From Woeseiaceae bacterium (GTDB lineage: Bacteria > Pseudomonadota > Gammaproteobacteria > Steroidobacterales > Woeseiaceae), in NCBI GenBank assembly GCA_021773055.1, contig JAJFKV010000045.1:1-43585 (forward strand): DNA of 43,585 bases, given 5' to 3'. Of the stretch, positions 1-8,436 are shown piece after piece. The notes beneath the pieces were generated by a model. That model made no database searches. It was not told where the DNA came from and was given only the letters and a program-made list of their open reading frames with translations. The position numbers were made by a program, and so were the translations under genes. Position 1 is the stretch's first letter. Every line of letters starts with the position of its first letter.

Positions 1-1
1 A

Positions 2-1093
2 ATGGCAATTACCTGTGGCATCGTCGGCTTGCCGAACGTTGGCAAATCGACCCTGTTTAATGCACTGACCGCGAACGAGATCGCGGCCGAGAACTATCCG
101 TTCTGCACCATCGAGCCGAACGTGGGTATTGTTCCGGTCCCCGATCCACGTCTGGATGTGCTTGCCGGCATTGTAAAGCCGCAAAAGATTCTGCCGACGA
201 CGATGGAGTTCGTTGATATCGCCGGATTAGTTGCGGGCGCGTCGAAAGGCGAGGGCCTTGGCAACCAGTTCCTCGCCAACATTCGTGAGACCAATGCGAT
301 CGCACACGTTGTGCGCTGTTTCGAAAACGACGATGTCACGCACGTTTCCGGAACGATCGATCCGCTTGACGACATTGAGACCATCAACACCGAGTTAGCG
401 CTGGCTGACCTTGAGTCTGTGGAGAAGCAGTATGACAAAGCTTCTCGTACCGCCAAGACCGGTCAGAAAGATGCCATCGCAATACGCGATGCTCTTGGCG
501 GTATCAAAGCGCATCTGGACGAGGGCCTGCCGATTCGCTCGTTGGAAAAATCCGAACTGCAGCAGGATATTCTCAAGAGCGTACATCTGATTACCGCGAA
601 GCCGGTCATGTATGTAGCGAACGTTGATGAAGATGGATTCGACGGCAATCCTCATCTCGATGCAGTGCGAAAACTGGCGGGCGAAGAAGGCGCTGAAGTC
701 GTTGCAATCTGTGCCTCCATCGAAGCCGAAATCGCGTTATTGGACGATGACGACAAAACCGATTTCCTGGCCGACCTCGGCTTTGCGGAGCCGGGCTTGA
801 ATCGTGTGGTCCGCCACGGCTACTCACTGCTCGGCCTGCAGACCTATTTCACGGCGGGTGTCAAAGAAGTGCGTGCCTGGACGACCAAAGTCGGCGCTAC
901 CGCGCCACAATCTGCCGGCGAAATTCACACGGACTTCGAGAAAGGTTTCATACGCGCCGAAGTTATGGCTTACGACGATTTCGTCGCCGGAAACGGCGAG
1001 CAGGGCGCAAAGGAAGCCGGGCGGCTGCGTCTGGAAGGTAAGGAATACATCGTCCAGGAAGGCGATATCATGCATTTCCGCTTCAACGTGTAG
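2..1093 (+). CDS. ychF: Redox-regulated ribosome-binding ATPase YchF (Obg family)
   Basis: This is a complete 363-residue YchF, the normal length for the family. The P-loop GLPNVGKST lies at about residues 9-17, the G3 region reads [17 protein letters not shown] at about 73-89, and the protein ends in the TGS-like tail ([16 protein letters not shown]) that is nearly invariant in the family. YchF is a cytosolic P-loop NTPase that prefers ATP and associates with ribosomes. The ATG is at base 2, so its ribosome-binding site lies outside the window. It is a core chromosomal gene and marks the backbone to the left of the tRNA and the accessory cluster. Function by homology is secure. Confidence 0.97.
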   Translation: MAITCGIVGLPNVGKSTLFNALTANEIAAENYPFCTIEPNVGIVPVPDPRLDVLAGIVKPQKILPTTMEFVDIAGLVAGASKGEGLGNQFLANIRETNAIAHVVRCFENDDVTHVSGTIDPLDDIETINTELALADLESVEKQYDKASRTAKTGQKDAIAIRDALGGIKAHLDEGLPIRSLEKSELQQDILKSVHLITAKPVMYVANVDEDGFDGNPHLDAVRKLAGEEGAEVVAICASIEAEIALLDDDDKTDFLADLGFAEPGLNRVVRHGYSLLGLQTYFTAGVKEVRAWTTKVGATAPQSAGEIHTDFEKGFIRAEVMAYDDFVAGNGEQGAKEAGRLRLEGKEYIVQEGDIMHFRFNV

Positions 1094-1154
1094 GACCTAC
1101 GCCACATACCTTGACACCCACCGGCCGCATCCGGACAATCTGCGACCCAAATCA

Positions 1155-1231
1155 GGTGATGTAGCTCAGTTGGTTAGAGCGACGGACTCATAACCCGTAG
1201 GTCGGTGGTTCAAATCCACCCTTCACCACCA
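1155..1231 (+). tRNA. tRNA with CAT anticodon (elongator Met, or Ile2)
   Basis: A 77-nt cloverleaf can be folded by eye: acceptor 1155-1161/1221-1227, D stem GCTC/GAGC, anticodon loop CTCATAA with CAT at 1189-1191, T stem GGTGG/CCACC with loop TTCAAAT, and an encoded CCA end. Two pairs are unpaired: T1160 against T1222 in the acceptor stem, and A1186 against C1194 at the base of the anticodon stem. The acceptor mismatch lies in the 3' part that is duplicated 36 kb away, so it may have come in with the inserted element. CAT serves initiator, elongator Met or lysidine-modified Ile2; the lack of initiator features favours elongator Met. The tRNA may be impaired. Confidence 0.9.
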
Positions 1232-1327
1232 AACAGAGAAAAAGCCCTGTTAATCAATTGGTTAACGGGGTTTTCGGTTCCGGGTTTTGGAATTCAATGA
1301 CAATTGTAGATCGGCCTGAAACCGTTG
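1218..1327 (+). repeat. Left direct repeat: tRNA 3' end plus terminator (candidate attL)
   Basis: The repeat begins inside the tRNA T arm and acceptor. The first 17 nt (1218-1234) are identical to 37408-37424. The terminator core (1246-1270) is identical over 25 nt to 37435-37459, and a shared 13-nt block CCTGAAACCGTTG sits at 1315-1327 and 37505-37517. The last block is exactly 97 nt from the repeat start in both copies, so the two are homologous over about 110 bp with almost no net gaps. A partial tRNA end in the second copy is the classic mark of tyrosine-recombinase integration at a tRNA gene. Confidence 0.75.
1245..1274 (+). terminator. Rho-independent terminator after the tRNA
   Basis: A 9-bp stem pairs CCCTGTTAA (1245-1253) with TTAACGGGG (1262-1270), with one T-G wobble and an 8-nt loop. 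TTTT follows at 1271-1274. It ends the tRNA transcript. A near-identical copy lies at 37435-37464. Confidence 0.75.
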
Positions 1328-1780
1328 GCCAGCTTGGGTTTGAATGCCTCAGGCAATTGATCCGCATCGTGATCTCGTCCTCGCTGTTGCCTTGCTACAC
1401 GAGACCGGAGTTCCGTCTTACACCGCTGAAAGAAGGGGTAGCAGCGAGTTTTGGGGGCCACTTTGGGGGCAACTCGGAGCGTGATTCTTGCGGTTGCCCC
1501 CAACCAGACTTGCTTGCCCTGTGCCTACCGATTAATCATCCTAATCCGCCTGACGGAAGGCGCAGTCGGCCGAGCACTATCGCTTTTTCAGAGCGCGAAG
1601 CCTGCCCTTGGGGTACAACGGAACTTTGCGTCTTGGAAATGTGCGGCGGCCGTTTTCGGTCTTGTGGACTTCCTGGCAACCAAGATTATCGGTGGTTATT
1701 AGTCGTAATCAAAGTGTTTTCCAAATTCCGTTACAATCTGCATCGCGAGAATCTGACCAACGTCACCAGAGGAGCATGAC
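1328..1780. other. Long gap with no convincing gene
   Basis: About 450 bases between the repeat and the thioesterase gene hold no coding sequence I can support. Reading frames are open here (for example 1258-1779 plus), but the translations are low-complexity or cysteine-rich and match no family I know. Visible structure: two GGGGGC motifs at 1453-1470, and a perfect 9-bp inverted repeat GGGGGCAAC (1465-1473) / GTTGCCCCC (1493-1501). A TACAAT hexamer at 1732-1737 could be a -10 box for the thioesterase gene. It may be the scar of a lost integrase region. Confidence 0.5.
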
Positions 1781-2209
1781 TTGATTCAAACATATTATGG
1801 CGTCGTTCACCCTTGGCTCTGCGACAACATGGGTCACCTGACAACCCGGCACTATGTTGGGATGTTCGATGATTCCCATGCACATTTTTTTGCAGAACTC
1901 GGCGCCGACATGGGAGAAATGCTCAAGAGGGACGAAGGGTTTGCCGATGTGAAGTCCACACTGGAGTACATGCAGGAGCTGCGCGTCGGCGACTTGCTCA
2001 TCGTCAAGGGAAAGATCCTTAGTCTGGGCAGAAAGTCATTTGTCCATAAGCACGAAATGTACAATCGAAATACCGGGGTTCTGGCGGCAACAATGGAAAA
2101 TATTACGGTGGCGTTTGATCTTCGCGCTCGGAAAGCCGTTCCGTTGTTTGATTATTTCAGGGCATCCGCGGAGCGCTACATTGAGGAGTTCGCCTGCGCC
2201 GACGCGTAA
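1781..2209 (+). CDS. Hotdog-fold acyl-CoA thioesterase (4HBT type)
   Basis: The 142-residue protein begins with the 4-hydroxybenzoyl-CoA thioesterase signature WLCDNMGHLTTRHYVGMFD, in which Asp15 is the expected catalytic acid. The length is normal for the family. The start is TTG at 1781, supported by AGAGGAG at 1768-1774; the ATG at 1776 is out of frame and stops at once. Such enzymes hydrolyse small or aromatic acyl-CoAs in the cytosol. Close relatives accompany BKACE in carnitine catabolism, where they cleave betainyl-CoA. A BKACE gene is present here at 10212, so a partner role on its acyl-CoA product is possible, but no carnitine dehydrogenase is seen. The substrate is unknown. Confidence 0.85.
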   Translation: MIQTYYGVVHPWLCDNMGHLTTRHYVGMFDDSHAHFFAELGADMGEMLKRDEGFADVKSTLEYMQELRVGDLLIVKGKILSLGRKSFVHKHEMYNRNTGVLAATMENITVAFDLRARKAVPLFDYFRASAERYIEEFACADA

Positions 2210-2293
2210 GAGCGCTGATGGCGTTTGTGCGAGGGTCGTTAGGCCCGTTCCATTCTACACGGTGCGAGTGAACACGAATTTGCAGCCGTTGTT

Positions 2294-3082
2294 CTATGTG
2301 CCAAGTTGCTTAAGGTACTGGTTTTGCTTTCTGGCGGTTGCAACAAACCCCAAGTCATAGTCCGCGATATCAACTACCTCGTCGTTACCGCTCTTATGAA
2401 CCAGATTCCCTATTGGATCAACCAGGATTGATTGGCCGGAATACGCCACTTCGCCTTCTTCGCCTACTCGATTACACATCGCGATATACACACTGTTCTG
2501 ATATGCCGCTACGCGCATTTCCCACTCGAATAGCTCTTCGTGTTCTCCAACCATATTTGCAGTGGGCACAAGAACAATGTCGGCACCTTGCAACGCACAA
2601 CTTCGAATGCTTTCTGGGAAGTGACGGTCAAAACAAATAACGATTCCAATTTGGCCGGAGTCAGTATCAAACACGCGGTATCCAGTATCCGAAGGATCAT
2701 AGTAGTCCTGCTCCCAAAACCCGGGCGCTTGAGTCACATGGATCATCTTGGAAATACCGGCGATTGATCCGTCCTGATCGATCACAACGCTAGCGTCATA
2801 ACGCTGGTTGGCTTCTCGCAGGTAAACGTTGGGCACCGCAATGAGTTCGTGCTCCTTGCATGCAGTTTGCATGCTTCGGATTATCGAGTTGCCAATATCA
2901 ATCAAATACTCACTAACATCTAGATCTCTGTGTTTGGGGAAAAACGGGTTCAGGAAGATCTCGGGAAACAAGACTAAATTGGCGCCAGATTCCGCAGCCT
3001 GTTTGATCGACGCCAGAGCTTTTGTCATGTTCCTCTGCACGGAAGTTGATGCGGCCAATTGAGCCATCGCAAGCCGCGGCAC
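2294..3082 (-). CDS. Carbon-nitrogen hydrolase (nitrilase superfamily amidase)
   Basis: The 262-residue protein carries the Glu-Lys-Cys triad of the nitrilase superfamily: Glu41 in LFPEIF, Lys112 in SKMIH and Cys150 in VICFDRHFPES. The sequence around the triad resembles N-carbamoylputrescine amidase and N-carbamoyl-amino-acid hydrolases, which release ammonia and CO2 from N-carbamoyl or amide substrates in the cytosol. The start is GTG at 3082, directly after the TGA of the upstream S15-like gene, with GAGGAG seven bases before it; ATG at 3067 is an alternative. It is the second gene of a two-gene operon. In a peptide-catabolic setting an omega-amidase or N-carbamoyl-(D)-amino-acid role would fit, but substrate assignment is a guess. 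Confidence 0.88.
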   Translation of the reverse strand: MPRLAMAQLAASTSVQRNMTKALASIKQAAESGANLVLFPEIFLNPFFPKHRDLDVSEYLIDIGNSIIRSMQTACKEHELIAVPNVYLREANQRYDASVVIDQDGSIAGISKMIHVTQAPGFWEQDYYDPSDTGYRVFDTDSGQIGIVICFDRHFPESIRSCALQGADIVLVPTANMVGEHEELFEWEMRVAAYQNSVYIAMCNRVGEEGEVAYSGQSILVDPIGNLVHKSGNDEVVDIADYDLGFVATARKQNQYLKQLGT

Positions 3083-5128
3083 TCAGTCGCTCCTCGGAAT
3101 TACCGGCAAGACAATTCTGGACTGCGTTTGTTTTCCCCAATGGACTTCTATTGTTGGTTCAATTGTGTCCTGCGCGTTGGGGTCATTCGATGGACTGAGT
3201 TCGGGGTGCAGCGAGAAGTTTGGGAAGTTCGAGCCCGCGATCGCCACTCGAATGCGATGTCCTGTCCGAAAACGCCATGACGTCGGTGCGAGGTCGATAG
3301 TCAAGCGAACGATCTTGCCGTCGGCGAGCGCGCCATCCACCCATTGGTCCCTTTCGTAGCCGCCCCACGGTAACTCGGGTTTCACATCTACAGGTGCGCC
3401 GTCGATCATCTCGTCGTTGTCATAGACCTTGTGCCAACCGGCTCGCAGTTGGCCTTCGGTCACCATGAGCGACTTGCCTTCCCCATCGACATCGGACAGG
3501 TAGATGAAGAAGTCGCCGTATGCTTCCGTGGAAGACACGTGGAGTTCGACGATCGGGTGGCCGGTAACTTCTGTGTCCTCGGTAAGTACCTCGCTCGTAA
3601 AGGTCAGGCTCTTCTTTTCCTGCGCATTCACGATCGGGGCGCCCAGGGGTGCGAAAGAGCCCAGACCCATCCAGCGCCCGGATTGGTTTTCGCCATATCG
3701 TCGGTCGTGGCCGAAGTCGACCGCGTGGGTTTCCGCGTCTGTACGTGTTGGCGCATCCGCCGACAATGACTGTCCCGGTCCCAGGTACAAAGGTGTCAGT
3801 TCCTGCCGCGCCAGTGGCCACTCTTCTTCCGCGCGCCAGCCGTCGCCGAACATGTTGTACAGGTAGATAGGTGATTCGGTGTCGATACCGTTATCGATGC
3901 CTTTGAGGTAATGATCGAAGTACCTCAAGTATTCGGCACGCACGTCCGGAACTTCCACACCGTACTCGTCGTACATAAACCCCTTTACCAGATTGTGATA
4001 GCCCGGAAAGACGACGATCTTCGATGGGTTGGTATCCTTGAGTGTCGAGTACCACTCAAATGAACCACGTACGAAACCATCAAACCAACCTGCGATGTTG
4101 TAGATGGCTACGCCGGACTCGGCCACCTTTGGGACCATGTTTACTTCGATATCGCGGCCGGATTCTCCACCGGGCGCTTTCGCGTCGATAAATGGTTCCA
4201 CAGGCCAATTCGGGCCCTCTACATCGACTCGGCCTCGAAATACCTGGAAGTACACGTGCTCGCGCGACAAGCCATCGGAATATTGTGGCGGCCACGGCCC
4301 TTCATTCTCATCGTAGTCGTCCAGGAAAGTACCGCTGTCATCAAGGTCCAGAGGAATTTCATCCAGTAATTCGCCATCGCCGTCTTCATCGACAGCCGGC
4401 GCAGGGACCAGATTACGATTGCGGTCGGCGAATTGTTGCGCATAGCGTTCAGAGCGACCGGTGCCCTCAAGAAATCCCTGTAGCCAGATGCCGCCCGGAA
4501 AAAACTGTCCCGTGAAACCGTCCATCGGAATTACGGCGGGAGCAATCGCCTTGAGTGCAGCAGGCATGTTGCTGGCGGCGGCGATCTGCGTCCAACCCGG
4601 GTGTGAACCACCAACCATTCCGACATTCTGGTCCGACCATGATTGCTGGGCTATCCAGTCAACGAGCTCGCCGGCGTCTTTCTGATAGCGCCACCCAAAA
4701 CCGAGTGCGCTGCCTTCCGACGCACCGTAGTTACGGGCATCAGCGACGACAACTGCGTAGCCGTGTGATGTGAAATTCTCAACCGTTTCGTCGGGTCGGG
4801 ACGATTTCCTTGGCACGATCTCGCCAGTCTCCGAATTGACCTTGAGTCGCATGTATGGCGTTAACACGAATATTGTCGGAAATTTCTCGGGTTCGACGCC
4901 GCTACCAGTGAATCCCTCGGGCAGGTAGACCTCGGCGGCGATGCGTGCGCCGTCGGACATCGTGACGTAGGTGGAATTTCGCGCGACCTCACCGAAGACA
5001 GCCTGGCTATAGCCCTCGTAGGTAAATGGCTGGCTGATACGTTCCGTTTCAGGTGCTTTGGCGCAGGCGGCGGGCAGGGCCGCAATCGCCATGATTAGAA
5101 ATATCCTAACGTTCGCATTCATCGGCAT
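3083..5128 (-). CDS. Exported CocE/NonD-family hydrolase (S15 X-Pro dipeptidyl-peptidase-like)
   Basis: Start chosen at ATG 5128 because GGAG stands five bases before it and the signal peptide follows directly (MPMNANVRIFLIMAIAALPAACAKA); the frame is open to 5164. This gives 681 residues. The segment ending ALPAAC resembles a lipobox, though Pro at -3 is unusual, so cleavage by signal peptidase I is also possible. The alpha/beta-hydrolase nucleophile is about Ser175 in GMVGGSHPG, and the C-terminal half has the jelly-roll domain typical of CocE/NonD (TEVTGHPIVELHVSS). The family covers X-Pro dipeptidyl-peptidases, cocaine esterase and acyl hydrolases, so peptide or ester cleavage in the envelope is likely. 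An operator-like palindrome lies upstream at 5171-5188. The Asp-rich insert near residues 240-285 suggests calcium binding. Confidence 0.9.
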   Translation of the reverse strand: MPMNANVRIFLIMAIAALPAACAKAPETERISQPFTYEGYSQAVFGEVARNSTYVTMSDGARIAAEVYLPEGFTGSGVEPEKFPTIFVLTPYMRLKVNSETGEIVPRKSSRPDETVENFTSHGYAVVVADARNYGASEGSALGFGWRYQKDAGELVDWIAQQSWSDQNVGMVGGSHPGWTQIAAASNMPAALKAIAPAVIPMDGFTGQFFPGGIWLQGFLEGTGRSERYAQQFADRNRNLVPAPAVDEDGDGELLDEIPLDLDDSGTFLDDYDENEGPWPPQYSDGLSREHVYFQVFRGRVDVEGPNWPVEPFIDAKAPGGESGRDIEVNMVPKVAESGVAIYNIAGWFDGFVRGSFEWYSTLKDTNPSKIVVFPGYHNLVKGFMYDEYGVEVPDVRAEYLRYFDHYLKGIDNGIDTESPIYLYNMFGDGWRAEEEWPLARQELTPLYLGPGQSLSADAPTRTDAETHAVDFGHDRRYGENQSGRWMGLGSFAPLGAPIVNAQEKKSLTFTSEVLTEDTEVTGHPIVELHVSSTEAYGDFFIYLSDVDGEGKSLMVTEGQLRAGWHKVYDNDEMIDGAPVDVKPELPWGGYERDQWVDGALADGKIVRLTIDLAPTSWRFRTGHRIRVAIAGSNFPNFSLHPELSPSNDPNAQDTIEPTIEVHWGKQTQSRIVLPVIPRSD

Positions 5129-5170
5129 GTTCTCCGTCGAGCTTGACTTCTGATAATCACTCAAGTATTT

Positions 5171-5188
5171 ACTTAATGATCGTTAATT
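5171..5188. promoter_or_regulatory. Operator-like palindrome, site 1
   Basis: ACTTAATGATCGTTAATT matches ACTTAA-N6-TTAATT. It lies in the 192-bp gap between the divergent S15-like gene (start 5128) and the amidohydrolase gene (start 5321). It is one of six such sites in the window and is proposed to be bound by the TetR protein encoded at 7068. Confidence 0.6.
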
Positions 5189-5320
5189 AGATAATAATGA
5201 GACAGATCGCGGAGAAGTTCAAGGTGCAATCAACATGAATGAGGTTAATAGAGGGTACGCGTTCGGGGCATTGTGCGTTTCCTTGCCCTGTGTCGCGGTA
5301 CCTGTGGTTCATCCGAGACC

Positions 5321-7000
5321 ATGACAAATACCTGTGACATCGTGATCCGCGGGGGAACGCTCTACGACGGCTCGGGACAACCCGGCGTGGCGGGCGACCT
5401 GGCTATCGACGGCGATCGCATAATCGCAATCGGCGACGTTGGCGGTATTGCCGGTCACCGTGAGATCGACGCGACCGGTTTAGCTATCGCACCCGGCTTT
5501 ATCAACATGATGAGCTGGTCCCCGACGACGATCCTGATGGATGGTCGTGTCCTCAGTGACATCAAGCAGGGCATTACCCTCGAAGTATTTGGTGAGGGTA
5601 TGTCCTGGGGGCCCCTGAATGACAGCATGAAGGTGACATTCTCCAGAGAACTGGCGAAAGACGGTGTGGAACTCGCCTGGACTACGCTTGGCGAATACCT
5701 CCAGCATCTCGAAGCCCGCGGCGTCTCGCCAAACGTCGCGTCATTCATAGGCCACGAGACCGTCAGAATTCACGAACTCGGTTATGAGAACCGGCAGGCC
5801 ACTGTGGATGAGCTTGAACGCATGCAAACGCTGGTTCGTGAAGCCATGCAAGACGGCGCGCTGGGTGTTGCCTCGGCCCTGATTTATAAACCGGGCGCCT
5901 ACGCCGACACCAGTGAACTGATCGCGCTTGCCAGAGTGGCCGGAGAATACGGCGGCATCTACGCTTCGCATATGCGCAACGAAGGAGACCAGATTTTCGA
6001 AGCGCTTGATGAACTGATTACAATTGCGCGCGAAGCGAACGTGCCCGCGGAAATCTACCACATCAAACTGGCGAGCCCGGCCGTACAGGACCGATTCGAG
6101 GAATTGATCGGCACGGTCGAGGCGGCTCGGGCGGAGGGATTGTCGATCACCGCGGACATGTATATGTATCCAGCCGGCTCAACCGGGCTGGATGCGTTGA
6201 TGCCACCCTGGACCGCCGAGGGTGGGGATGAGGCCTGGATCGAACGGCTCAAAGATCCGGCGACGCGCGAGCGAATTCGGGAAGAGATGCTTACGCCGAG
6301 CACCGAATGGGAGAACATGTATCTGACGACAACGCCCGAAGGTGTCCTGCTGGTCGAATTTCGCAACGAGAACTTGCGCAAGTACATTGGAAGGACGCTT
6401 GCCGAAGTCGCTTCAGAGCGAGGTACTCATCCCGCCGACACAGCTATGGACCTTGTCGTCGAGGAAGGTGCCCGTGCCATGGCCGTGTACTTTGCACAGT
6501 CGGAAGACGTCGTGCGTAAGATGACTGCAGTGCCCTGGGTCAGTTTCTGCACGGACTCTGAGGCCATCGCAGCCGAAGGCTCATTTCTCGAAACAAGCGT
6601 GCACCCGCGAGCTTATGGTTCCTTCGCCAGGCTGATAGCCAAGTACGTTCGCGAAGAGGAGATGCTGTCACTGGAAGAAGCGGTGCGGAAACTGTCCGCA
6701 TTGCCTGCCGATAATCTGTCGCTCGAAGGACGTGGCCGGCTCGAGACGGACTACTACGCGGACATAGCAATCTTCGATCCCGCTACGTTTCAGGATCACG
6801 CCGACTACGATGACCCACATCAATACGCAACAGGTATGGAACACGTTTTGGTCAACGGGGAACTCGTACTCGAGCATGGCGAACCTACAGACGCACGGCC
6901 GGGCCGGTTCGTGAAAGGTCCTGGTGCTGACAAGGCGTACCTCGTTGACGAGCACTATCGCCGATTAGCTGCAGGCCGATCAGCTGCAGGCGAAGCGTAA
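5321..7000 (+). CDS. N-acyl-D-amino-acid deacylase-like amidohydrolase (atypical metal site)
   Basis: The family start is ATG 5321 (MTNTCDIVIRGGTLYDGSG), giving 559 residues; the frame opens earlier at 5273. The fold is that of D-aminoacylase, which releases a fatty or other acid from N-acyl-D-amino acids. Conserved parts include YASHMRNEGD with His217, EIYHIK with His247 and Lys249, a C-terminal Asp (about 412) in CTDSEA, and the closing barrel segment (YYADIAIFDP). The first HxH metal motif, expected after APGF, is replaced by INMMSWSP at residues 61-68. The metal cysteine loop is replaced by TLEVFGEG. So the alpha-metal site is missing and the enzyme may work with one metal, or on a different bond. 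The gene overlaps operator site 2 at its stop. Substrate is inferred, not shown. Confidence 0.85.
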   Translation: MTNTCDIVIRGGTLYDGSGQPGVAGDLAIDGDRIIAIGDVGGIAGHREIDATGLAIAPGFINMMSWSPTTILMDGRVLSDIKQGITLEVFGEGMSWGPLNDSMKVTFSRELAKDGVELAWTTLGEYLQHLEARGVSPNVASFIGHETVRIHELGYENRQATVDELERMQTLVREAMQDGALGVASALIYKPGAYADTSELIALARVAGEYGGIYASHMRNEGDQIFEALDELITIAREANVPAEIYHIKLASPAVQDRFEELIGTVEAARAEGLSITADMYMYPAGSTGLDALMPPWTAEGGDEAWIERLKDPATRERIREEMLTPSTEWENMYLTTTPEGVLLVEFRNENLRKYIGRTLAEVASERGTHPADTAMDLVVEEGARAMAVYFAQSEDVVRKMTAVPWVSFCTDSEAIAAEGSFLETSVHPRAYGSFARLIAKYVREEEMLSLEEAVRKLSALPADNLSLEGRGRLETDYYADIAIFDPATFQDHADYDDPHQYATGMEHVLVNGELVLEHGEPTDARPGRFVKGPGADKAYLVDEHYRRLAAGRSAAGEA

Positions 7001-7016
7001 TTAATATATATTAATT
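6999..7016. promoter_or_regulatory. Operator-like palindrome, site 2
   Basis: AATTAATATATATTAATT is a perfect 18-bp palindrome of the form xxTTAA-N6-TTAAxx. It overlaps the stop codon of the amidohydrolase gene and lies 51 bp before the TetR start. That position suits autoregulation of the TetR gene and its downstream racemase and S12 genes. Confidence 0.6.
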
Positions 7017-7067
7017 AATTGGCGCGATGTACTGCGTACTCTCAGCCACCTCACTCAAGGACAAGAA

Positions 7068-7712
7068 ATGGCCGCCAGAACCGCAAACAAAATGAGAGCC
7101 CATGGCTGGGAGCGTAAACGGGCCAACCGGGATACTTACGAGGAGATTCTCGAGGCGGCAGCGCATTCATTCTCCAGGAACGGATATGACGGGACGAGCC
7201 TGGCGGAGATTGCCAAAGCGGTTGGCATTAAGACCCCGGCGCTCTACTACCACTTCAAATCCAAGAACGAAATCCTCTACGCTTACTTGCAGCGCTGTGC
7301 CGAGCACACGAACGCTCCGGTCCAGAAAGCTATCGCTGAAGCCGGTGCGGACCATGTCGATCGTCTGCGCGCCTATGTAGAGGCCTATATTCGCACTCAG
7401 CTCGACCTGATCGACACTATGCCGATGGTCAACACGATGTTATTCAATTCATCGGTCGCAAGAGCGCTAACCAGATCTCAGTACAAATGGGTGCGGGATT
7501 GGGAACGCAAGATGATCGATACTCTTCGTACTATTCTCGAGGATGGCGCGAACGAGGGTGTATTCAAGTTCCGGAATGTCACGCCAACTGCGTTCTTTAT
7601 CATGGGAACGATCGACTACGTCGTGAACTGGTATAAGCCCGGCGGTGACCTCAATATCGAAGAATTAGCAGATGAGTATGCGGACCTTGTCCTGGCATCA
7701 GTCACGTCCTAA
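7068..7712 (+). CDS. TetR/AcrR-family transcriptional regulator
   Basis: The 214-residue protein has the TetR helix-turn-helix at about residues 23-70 (ILEAAAHSFSRNGYDGTSLAEIAKAVGIKTPALYYHFKSK, quoted in part as TSLAEIAKAVGIKTPALYYH). The C-terminal ligand domain ends like KstR2 or fatty-acid-type regulators (MGTIDYVVNWYKPGG), a group that often senses acyl-CoAs. ATG 7068 is preceded by AAGGA. The upstream palindrome at 6999-7016 and five matching sites across the island make it the best candidate for the master repressor. The downstream racemase-like gene overlaps its 3' end by 41 bp, so the two are probably translationally coupled. DNA target and ligand are inferred. Confidence 0.93.
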   Translation: MAARTANKMRAHGWERKRANRDTYEEILEAAAHSFSRNGYDGTSLAEIAKAVGIKTPALYYHFKSKNEILYAYLQRCAEHTNAPVQKAIAEAGADHVDRLRAYVEAYIRTQLDLIDTMPMVNTMLFNSSVARALTRSQYKWVRDWERKMIDTLRTILEDGANEGVFKFRNVTPTAFFIMGTIDYVVNWYKPGGDLNIEELADEYADLVLASVTS

Positions 7713-8436
7713 GGCTTGGCGAAATCTCCCGGACGGACAGGCCGTTGCCGGATATCCAATCGGTATTCTTTGCATTCCGGGAGTAGCCGCGCTGATACCG
7801 GGGAACGTACAGAATGCGGAGACATTCGGCTTTCCAGTTACATACCACGTACTCCGTGATGTTCGATTCGAACAGATTGCTAAAGGCGACCCCGCAATAA
7901 TTCCCGAAATCGTCGATGCCGCAGAGTGCCTGGTTCAGAATGGAGTCAAAGCGATCGTCGGCGCCTGTGGTTCTCTAGGACATTATCAAAGTGCTGTCGC
8001 GAACGCTGTGAGTGTCCCTGTCTTCATGTCGATACTCACCCAGGTTCCGTTGCTGTTGAACAGCATTGGCGCCGATCGATCCCTGGCGATCGTATTCGCG
8101 ACGAAGACGGCATTTTCACCGCTGATCCAGAGCGAATGCGGGATTGGAGATCTCGATCGTATCGTACAGGTCGACCTCATGGACTGTCCGGCGTTCCTTA
8201 GCCTCACTCATGGCGGCGAGGAATGCGATGGGGACGAGTTACTCACGCAGATAATCGGAAAAATCGAGGCGGGGGTCAATCCGTCCGTCGGTGCGATCAT
8301 GCTGCAGTGCAGCGACCTTCCACCTTTCGCCGCTGAGATTCAGCAACATTTCGGCCTACCGGTGTTCGACATGACAGGTCTCATCGACTGGGTGCACAAC
8401 AGCGTGGTCCGTCGCCCTTTTAATGGATTCGTGTAA
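7672..8436 (+). CDS. Aspartate/glutamate racemase superfamily protein
   Basis: The 254-residue protein has the two-cysteine layout of the Asp/Glu/hydantoin racemase superfamily: Cys99 in GACGSLGHY and Cys213 in MLQCSDLPPFA. The N-terminal strand (VAGYPIGILCIPG) and the middle LGADRSLAI-like strand (SIGADRSLAIVFATKT) also fit. These cytosolic enzymes interconvert D- and L-acids without cofactor. Some relatives are maleate isomerases or decarboxylases, so racemase activity on a given amino acid is not assured. The start at 7672 lies inside the TetR gene; ATG 7678 is an alternative. The S12 gene starts directly after its TAA. Context with D-specific enzymes supports a D-amino-acid role. Confidence 0.8.
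   Translation: MSMRTLSWHQSRPKAWRNLPDGQAVAGYPIGILCIPGVAALIPGNVQNAETFGFPVTYHVLRDVRFEQIAKGDPAIIPEIVDAAECLVQNGVKAIVGACGSLGHYQSAVANAVSVPVFMSILTQVPLLLNSIGADRSLAIVFATKTAFSPLIQSECGIGDLDRIVQVDLMDCPAFLSLTHGGEECDGDELLTQIIGKIEAGVNPSVGAIMLQCSDLPPFAAEIQQHFGLPVFDMTGLIDWVHNSVVRRPFNGFV

Noticed and set aside
1258..1779. A 173-codon open frame after the tRNA
   Set aside because: It runs through the terminator, has no plausible ribosome-binding site and its translation matches no family; overlapping frames on both strands are open as well.
5129..5164. Upstream start for the S15-like gene
   Set aside because: The extra residues precede a proper signal peptide, and the good ribosome-binding site serves ATG 5128.
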